Origin: an uncultured Clostridia bacterium
Lineage (GTDB): Bacteria; Bacillota; Clostridia; Christensenellales; Aristaeellaceae
Assembly (NCBI GenBank): GCA_934630705.1
Contig: CAKTWP010000001.1
Span: 62,001 to 126,000 of the forward strand
DNA length: 64,000 nucleotides
Reading direction: 5' to 3'
Made by a program: the position numbers and the translations under genes. Positions 58,654-64,000 of the stretch are shown here, one piece after another (the first letter of the stretch is position 1; every line of letters begins with the position of its first letter). The notes under the pieces are model-generated. The model saw only the letters and a list, made by a program, of their open reading frames with translations. It was not told where the DNA came from and did no database searches.

Positions 58654-59742
58654 ATGCCTGCCAATGTTTTGTTTGCGCCCATGGCATATTCCCGCTATGA
58701 AGCGGGCCAGACCCTGCCTGCCAAGTTTGAACGGCTGCTGAAAAAAAGCGGCCTGGCTGAAAAGGTGAAGGGCAAGAGGGTTGCCATCAAGATGCACGTG
58801 GGCGACGGCATCACCTATTCCACCATCCCGCCGGTGTTCGTCCGCTCGCTGGTGAGCTTCATTCAGGAAAACGGCGGCGAATGCTTTATCACCGACCATT
58901 ACGTCTATCGCCGTCATCCCGAACGCCGGGGCTACACTGCCGATAATCTGGGCTGCCCGGTGCTGGACGACTGCGGGTATTTCGGCAAATACTATTACAC
59001 CCGGGAGGTGGATTACAAAACCTTCCGGCATGTGGACGTGGCCGGCCTGATCCACGATGCAGATTTCATGATCGACTTTTCCCATGTGAAGGGCCACGGG
59101 GCCTGCGGCTTTGGCGGCGCATGCAAAAACATCGCTATGGGCTGCGTTACCGATCGCACCCGTCACGAAATCCACGCGCTGGAGGGCGGCCTGAAATGGG
59201 ACGAAAGCAAATGCGTCCACTGCAACAAGTGCATTGGCGCATGCAATCACTACGCCAACTCTTTTGACGAAAACAGGCAGTATCAGGTGAATTATCACCA
59301 CTGCACCATGTGCCAGCATTGCGCCAAGGTCTGCCCCACGCAAGCCATCACCCTGGACAGCCACGACTATTCCGACTTCCAGGAGGGCATGGCCCTGTGC
59401 ACCAAAACGGTGGTGGACACCTTCGCGCCGGGAAATGTATACTACATCAACATGCTGATTGCCATCACCGCCCTGTGCGACTGCTGGGGGCTGACCACGC
59501 CGTCGCTGGTGCCGGATATTGGCATTATGGCCAGCGACGACATCGTGGCCATCGAGCGGGCCAGCCTGGACGCCATCAAGATGGAAAACCTGATTCCTGT
59601 GGGCGTACCCCAGGGCATGGAGCTGGGCAGCGAAGGACATCTGTTCCAGCGGCTTCACGGCAAAAACCCCTTTATCCAGCTGCAGAAGCTGGAGGCCTAT
59701 GGCCTGGGCACCCAGGAATATGCCCTGACGGAAATCAAGTAA
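58654..59742 (+). CDS. DUF362 iron-sulfur protein
   Basis: A 362-residue protein with an N-terminal DUF362 region and two 4Fe-4S clusters set in the middle: CVHCNKCIGAC (about 188-198) and CTMCQHCAKVCP (about 216-227). HVKGHGACGFGGACKNIAMGC is the DUF362 hallmark. The family is common in anaerobes, with no settled reaction. A soluble redox or corrinoid-type role is possible but unproven. The ATG at 58654 has GAGAGG nine bases upstream, better than 58645. Confidence 0.9.
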   Translation: MPANVLFAPMAYSRYEAGQTLPAKFERLLKKSGLAEKVKGKRVAIKMHVGDGITYSTIPPVFVRSLVSFIQENGGECFITDHYVYRRHPERRGYTADNLGCPVLDDCGYFGKYYYTREVDYKTFRHVDVAGLIHDADFMIDFSHVKGHGACGFGGACKNIAMGCVTDRTRHEIHALEGGLKWDESKCVHCNKCIGACNHYANSFDENRQYQVNYHHCTMCQHCAKVCPTQAITLDSHDYSDFQEGMALCTKTVVDTFAPGNVYYINMLIAITALCDCWGLTTPSLVPDIGIMASDDIVAIERASLDAIKMENLIPVGVPQGMELGSEGHLFQRLHGKNPFIQLQKLEAYGLGTQEYALTEIK

Positions 59743-59750
59743 CTTCTTTC

Positions 59751-59789
59751 ATGGGAAAGCGCCTGCCTGCGCTTTCCCATTTTCTTTTT
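59751..59789 (+). terminator. Terminator of the DUF362 gene
   Basis: Perfect 12-base stem (ATGGGAAAGCGC and its complement), six-base loop, then TTTCTTTTT. Confidence 0.95.
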
Positions 59790-59847
59790 CGATAGAATGC
59801 ATAACAAATCCTTATGGCTTTTTTTGATACAAATTTGATTTTACCGA

Positions 59848-59875
59848 TTGACTGTTTGGGCTGGTCTGTTATAAT
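59848..59875 (+). promoter_or_regulatory. Promoter of the ABC exporter operon
   Basis: TTGACT (59848-59853), 16-base spacer, TATAAT (59870-59875). Confidence 0.8.
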
Positions 59876-59907
59876 ATGGGGGAACTTATGCCTTGGAGGA
59901 AACAGCG

Positions 59908-61638
59908 ATGGAAACGATGAAACGAATCGCCGGGCTAATTCGCCCCTACCGACGTAAGGTCGTCATCGGATTGACGCTTCAGCTGATCGTCATCCTGTCA
60001 CGGCTGATTGCCCCCTATGTGACCGCCGCGGTGGTCAATGATGTAATCACAGACCGACATATTGAATTGCTGCTGCCGCTGTGCGGCGCCATTCTTGGAT
60101 TGGCGCTTGTACGCGGTTTTAGTAATTTTGGCCGCGCCACCATTTTTGAACGCATTTCGCAGGACGCCATCTGGGATTTGCGCACGGGGCTCTATGCCCA
60201 CCTGGAGGAGCTGCCCTATCAATTCTACGACAAGCACCGGGTGGGCGAGATCATGAGCCGCATGACCGGCGATCTGGACGGCATCCGGAACCTGCTGGCA
60301 GGCGGGATCGTGACGGTGTTTGACAACGGGCTGAATTTCGCCGGCGCGCTGATTTTCATGATGACCATGAGCTGGCAGATCACGCTGATGATCCTGATCA
60401 TGACCCCGCTGATCGCCGTGATGGCCTGGATTTTCAACAAGAAGATCCGGCCTGTTTTCCGCGCCGTGCGGGAACAGAACGCCGCGCTGAACACCCGCAC
60501 CCAGGAAAACCTGGCGGGTATGCACGTGGTGAAAGCCTTTGCGCAGGAAGCCCATGAGGAAGAAATGTTTCAGAAGGAAAACCGCCAGCTGCTGGACCTG
60601 AACCTGAAGGCCAGCTGGATCTGGTCCAACTTCGTGCCGTTCATGGATTTCCTGGGCGCGCTGTGCACCCCCATCGCGCTGCTGGGCGGCGCGTTCCTGA
60701 CCATGCGTGGGGATATGGATATCGGCACCATGGTGGGCGTGACCGGCTATATCTGGATGCTGGTGAACCCCATGCGGCAGCTGTCCAACATCATCAACAT
60801 GCTGGCCCAGTCCGTCACCTCCGCTGAAAAGCTGTTCTATTATGTAGACTTCGGCGCGGCCATCCGTGAGCCGGAAAACGCCAAAACCCCCGGCAAATTC
60901 GAAGGCCATGTGGTGTTCGACCATGTGAATTTCAGCTACGGGGATCATCCCGTGCTCAAGGACATCTGCCTGGACGCCAAGCCCGGCCAGACCATCGCCG
61001 TGATGGGCGCCACGGGCGCAGGCAAATCCACGCTGGTGTCTCTGCTGGGGCGGTTCTATGATATTCAGAGCGGCAGCATCAAGATCGACGGCATCGATGT
61101 GAAGGAACATTCCCTCAAGCCCCTCCGCCGAAAGATCGGCTATGTGATGCAGGAAACCTTCCTGTTCTCCGATACCATCGCGGACAATATCCGCTTTGGC
61201 AATCCGGATGCGAGCATGGAGCGGGTGGAGCGCAGCGCCCAGGTGGCGCAGGCCAAGGAATTCATTGATCACATGCCCGCCGGGTATGAAACGGTGGTGG
61301 GCGAACGGGGCCTGGGCCTGTCCGGCGGCCAGAAGCAGCGGGTGGCCATTGCACGGGCTGTGCTGATCGACCCGGCCATTCTGGTGCTGGATGATTCCAC
61401 CTCCGCCGTGGACATGGAAACCGAATATGAAATCCAGCAGCAGCTCAAGGAGGTGCTCAAGAACCGCACCACCTTCGTCATCGCCCACCGCATCTCCTCG
61501 GTGAAGAATGCGGATCAGATTCTGGTGCTGGATGACGGCGCCATTGCCGAGCGGGGCACCCATAAGGAACTGATGGAAAAAGGCGGTATCTATTATCAGA
61601 TGGTGATGGACCAGATGTCCTCCGCCGTGAAGGTCTAA
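59908..61638 (+). CDS. ABC exporter half-transporter, degenerate-site subunit
   Basis: A fused membrane and ATPase half-transporter of 576 residues with six transmembrane helices (about 15-310). The NBD has Walker A GATGAGKST near 367-375, the signature LSGGQKQR and the Walker B stretch LVLDDSTSAVD. The catalytic glutamate is replaced by D496, the hallmark of the degenerate subunit in heterodimeric exporters such as TM287/288 and BmrCD. Its canonical signature completes the active site of the partner gene 18 bases downstream. The start at 59908 follows GGAGG. Substrate unknown, drug or lipid likely. Confidence 0.94.
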   Translation: METMKRIAGLIRPYRRKVVIGLTLQLIVILSRLIAPYVTAAVVNDVITDRHIELLLPLCGAILGLALVRGFSNFGRATIFERISQDAIWDLRTGLYAHLEELPYQFYDKHRVGEIMSRMTGDLDGIRNLLAGGIVTVFDNGLNFAGALIFMMTMSWQITLMILIMTPLIAVMAWIFNKKIRPVFRAVREQNAALNTRTQENLAGMHVVKAFAQEAHEEEMFQKENRQLLDLNLKASWIWSNFVPFMDFLGALCTPIALLGGAFLTMRGDMDIGTMVGVTGYIWMLVNPMRQLSNIINMLAQSVTSAEKLFYYVDFGAAIREPENAKTPGKFEGHVVFDHVNFSYGDHPVLKDICLDAKPGQTIAVMGATGAGKSTLVSLLGRFYDIQSGSIKIDGIDVKEHSLKPLRRKIGYVMQETFLFSDTIADNIRFGNPDASMERVERSAQVAQAKEFIDHMPAGYETVVGERGLGLSGGQKQRVAIARAVLIDPAILVLDDSTSAVDMETEYEIQQQLKEVLKNRTTFVIAHRISSVKNADQILVLDDGAIAERGTHKELMEKGGIYYQMVMDQMSSAVKV

Positions 61639-61656
61639 GAAGGGAGGGATCGCATT

Positions 61657-63447
61657 ATGGCACGCGTAATTCGTCAGCTGGATGATGAAGCCCTGGAAAA
61701 ACCGTTTAATAAAAAACAGTTCGTGAGGCTGCTGGGCTATATGAAGCCCTATAAAAAACACGTGATCGGTTCGCTGATCCTGATGGTGATCGCCATGGTC
61801 TGCTCCCTGGCCAGCCCGTTTCTCATGAGCCGCGCCATCGGCGAATTGCAGGAGCAGACGGTCACGTATCTGCCCTGGCTGCTGTGCGGCATGGTGGCAG
61901 TGGCCATTCTGGGCGCGCTGTGCACCCGCCAGCGCATTCGCTGGATGGATACCGCCGGCCGTAAGGCCCTGGCCAAGCTGCGGGAGGATCTGTTTTCCCA
62001 CATCCAGCATATGTCCTTCTCCTTTTTTGATACCCGCTCCGCCGGCAAGCTGCTGGTGCGGGTCATCAACGATGTAAACGCCCTGAACGATCTGTTTACC
62101 AGCGGTATTGTGAACGTGCTGATCGAATGCATGACGATGGTGCTGCTGCTGGTGATCATGTTCGTGGTCAATTGGAAGCTGACGCTGATCGGCCTGTGCA
62201 TCATCCCGCTGCTGCTGGTGATTCTCTTTAAGCTCAAGCGGGTGATGCGGCTGCGCTGGCAGCGGGTTCGGGTGAAAACCTCCACCATGAACGGCTATCT
62301 CCATGAATCCCTTACCGGCATGCGCGTTACGGAGGCATTCGTACGCGAGGATGAAAACGCCGACACCTTCCGTAACGTGAATAACGATATCCGCCGCTCC
62401 TGGATGAAGGCCGTCACCATTAACAACGTGTTCTGGCCCGCGCTGGACATGACCGGCAATATCGGCACGGTGCTGGTTTACATTTTCGGCGTGCGATTCA
62501 TGCAAAGCGATGGGCTGATGCTGGCGGATCTGCTGCTGCTGCTGTGGTATCTGGGCCGGTTCTGGGAGCCGCTGAACACCCTGTCCAACTTCTATAACAA
62601 CCTGCTGTCCGCCATGGCTTCCATGGAGCGCATCTTTGAAATCATGGACACCGAATCGGACATTCAGGATAAGGAAGGGGCCAAGCCCATCCCCCCCATT
62701 CAGGGCCGCGTCACCTTCGATCATGTGTCCTTCACCTATGACAACGAAAAAATGGTGCTGCAGGATGTATCCTTTGATATTCCTGCGGGCCAGACCATCG
62801 CCCTGGTGGGCCCAACGGGCGCTGGCAAATCCACGGTGGTCAACCTGATCAGCCGGTTCTACGATGTGACCGGCGGCCGGGTGCTCATTGATGGCCACGA
62901 TGTGCGGGATGTGGAGCTTCAATCCATGCGCAAGCAGATGAGCGTGATGATGCAGGACAGCTTCATCTTCTCAGGCACCATCATGGACAACATCCGCTAT
63001 GGCCGGCTGGACGCCACGGATGAGGAAGTAATTCAGGCGGCCAAGACCGTCAGCGCCCATAGCTTCATCATGCGCATGCCCAAGGGGTATATGACCGAGG
63101 TCAACGAGCGGGGTTCTTCCCTGTCCCAGGGCCAGAAGCAGCTGATTTCCTTCGCCCGTGCGCTGCTTAACGATCCCAAGATTCTGATTCTGGATGAAGC
63201 CACTTCTTCCATCGATACCCACACCGAAATGCTGATCCAGAAAGCGCTGGACGTGCTGCTCAAGGGCCGCACCTCCTTTGTGATCGCCCACCGGCTGTCC
63301 ACCATCCGCAATGCGGACTGCATCATGGTGGTGCGGGATGGCCATATTGCTGAGCGCGGCAACCACGATGAACTGATCAAGATCCCCGGCGGCCATTATC
63401 GCGGCCTGTGCGAGGCCCAGTACCGCTTCATGACGGCGGAAGAATAA
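61657..63447 (+). CDS. ABC exporter half-transporter, catalytic subunit
   Basis: The 596-residue partner subunit with six transmembrane helices and an ATPase domain. Walker A GPTGAGKST is near residues 385-393. Walker B LILDEATSSID keeps the catalytic E514, while its signature reads LSQGQKQL, the non-canonical form expected on the catalytic subunit. It thus holds the hydrolysing site together with the LSGGQ of the first subunit. The start follows AGGGAGG. The operon ends at a terminator 10 bases after the stop. Confidence 0.95.
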   Translation: MARVIRQLDDEALEKPFNKKQFVRLLGYMKPYKKHVIGSLILMVIAMVCSLASPFLMSRAIGELQEQTVTYLPWLLCGMVAVAILGALCTRQRIRWMDTAGRKALAKLREDLFSHIQHMSFSFFDTRSAGKLLVRVINDVNALNDLFTSGIVNVLIECMTMVLLLVIMFVVNWKLTLIGLCIIPLLLVILFKLKRVMRLRWQRVRVKTSTMNGYLHESLTGMRVTEAFVREDENADTFRNVNNDIRRSWMKAVTINNVFWPALDMTGNIGTVLVYIFGVRFMQSDGLMLADLLLLLWYLGRFWEPLNTLSNFYNNLLSAMASMERIFEIMDTESDIQDKEGAKPIPPIQGRVTFDHVSFTYDNEKMVLQDVSFDIPAGQTIALVGPTGAGKSTVVNLISRFYDVTGGRVLIDGHDVRDVELQSMRKQMSVMMQDSFIFSGTIMDNIRYGRLDATDEEVIQAAKTVSAHSFIMRMPKGYMTEVNERGSSLSQGQKQLISFARALLNDPKILILDEATSSIDTHTEMLIQKALDVLLKGRTSFVIAHRLSTIRNADCIMVVRDGHIAERGNHDELIKIPGGHYRGLCEAQYRFMTAEE

Positions 63448-63456
63448 TGGTCTTTC

Positions 63457-63491
63457 AGCCCTAAGAGGGTTCTCCCTCTGAGGGCTTTTTT
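63457..63491 (+). terminator. Terminator of the ABC exporter operon
   Basis: AGCCCT with AGGG inside pairs with CCCT and AGGGCT, followed by TTTTTT. Confidence 0.9.
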
Positions 63492-63534
63492 GTTTTTTCA
63501 AGCAAACCGTTTAGGGCGGCAAGCTGTCCCTTGC

Positions 63535-63571
63535 AAAAGGAGCCTGCGGCCTTACGGCCCGTGGCTCTTTT
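63535..63571 (-). terminator. Hairpin downstream of the AraC gene
   Basis: Minus strand AAAAGAGCC and GGGCC pair with GGCC and GGCTCCTTTT around a GTAA loop; a likely terminator for the AraC gene, with a short T-run. Confidence 0.6.
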
Positions 63572-63618
63572 GGGGTGTGTTTTTTCGTATATGCATATTT
63601 CAGCATGAAGGCATCGTT

Positions 63619-64000
63619 TCAATGCCTGTGAATATCACGATACTCTCTTGGAGAAATGCCCTCACAGCGTGTAAATGCCCGTTTAAACGACAAGTAGTTT
63701 TCATAACCGCAGGCAGTTCCAATATCAGAAATGCTCATGTCTGAAGCCTGCAGCAGCATATCCTTTGCTCGGCTAATGCGTGCGTTCTGAAGCGCAGTGC
63801 TAAAGTTTTCGCCTCTTATCTGGCTGAACAGCTTAGACAGAGAGCTGATGCTGATATCAAACTGATTTGAAAAATACTTCAGAGACAAATCTGGGATTTC
63901 GCAGTGATCGCGGATCATGTTGGACATAACAGTAACAATGACGGACCCAGAACTCTGCTTATTCGTGTTTTCTGCCGTATTGTCGCAACAGGCGCGGAGC
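63619..64000 (-). CDS. AraC-family transcriptional regulator (5' end off window)
   Basis: The C-terminal 126 residues of an AraC/XylS regulator; the frame is open to the right edge. Two helix-turn-helix motifs are visible: LKYFSNQFDISISSLSKLFS and ISDIGTACGYENYLSFKRAF, with the conserved end GISPREYRDIHRH. The upstream part is missing, so any sensor domain is unknown. The sequence here is visibly less GC-rich than the exporter genes, which may point to a different origin. It converges on the ABC exporter operon. Confidence 0.92.
   Translation of the reverse strand, partial: LRACCDNTAENTNKQSSGSVIVTVMSNMIRDHCEIPDLSLKYFSNQFDISISSLSKLFSQIRGENFSTALQNARISRAKDMLLQASDMSISDIGTACGYENYLSFKRAFTRCEGISPREYRDIHRH

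Noticed and set aside
59998..62922. A 974-codon open frame on the minus strand opposite the ABC exporter
   Set aside because: The + strand genes have complete ABC motifs, RBSs and spacing; the opposite frame is histidine-rich noise.

Overview
The window looks like a chromosomal segment of a GC-rich member of the Bacillota (Clostridia side), probably an anaerobe from a gut-like habitat. The signs are two T-box leaders, a SAM-I riboswitch, clear AGGAGG ribosome binding sites, TTGACA/TATAAT promoters with mostly 17-base spacers, a clostridial ferredoxin, a sorting-signal protein, an LplABC/YtdP-type sugar uptake locus and FeoAB. I could not place it more finely. There is no phage, no transposase, no CRISPR array, no rRNA and no tRNA. 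Long open frames on the strand opposite many genes follow from the base composition and are not annotated.

Layout. 1-4567: a minus-strand group of TetR regulator, methyltransferase and a SNF2/SWIM helicase cut by the left edge. 4622-6851: thrS behind a threonine T-box. 7048-13465: a zinc-binding lipoprotein, then an MrfA-like helicase, aldehyde dehydrogenase, SpoU methyltransferase and YwlG-like protein in a row, then a ferredoxin. 13600-15726: a wall-anchored surface protein. 15966-17063: ychF. 17225-25731: a sugar ABC uptake operon (binding protein, two permeases, no ATPase) ending in two translationally coupled flavoprotein-like genes and controlled by a membrane AraC regulator. 25892-26493: a 217-nt structured RNA leading into a small zinc-ribbon gene. 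26644-30282: Gfo/Idh/MocA oxidoreductase, methyltransferase, then metK with a SAM-I riboswitch. 30396-35358: a VanY-like protein that has lost its active site, HxlR/cupin and MerR regulators with readable operators, and an exported protein.

35507-41296: feoA-feoB-Cys-rich peptide, then a second sugar-binding protein with galactokinase. 41520-46212: a short FtsH, PBP1A and a Dabb protein. 46463-50256: YigZ, tyrS and a T-box-controlled aminotransferase. 50277-54099: glpK, a sirtuin and a lone MsmX/UgpC-type ATPase that could energise the ATPase-less uptake systems. 54291-59742: a secreted caspase-like protein, an amidase, a metallophosphoesterase and a DUF362 ferredoxin protein. 59848-63491: a heterodimeric ABC exporter. 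63619-64000: an AraC regulator cut by the right edge.

The strongest unexplained signals are a dispersed composite repeat (two kinds of long hairpin joined by a conserved linker, at least ten intergenic loci, one tandem pair at 38065-38461), the 217-nt RNA at 25927-26143, the VanY pseudoenzyme at 30507-31643, the secreted caspase-like protein at 54291-55784, and the coupled flavoprotein pair at 17225-19872.
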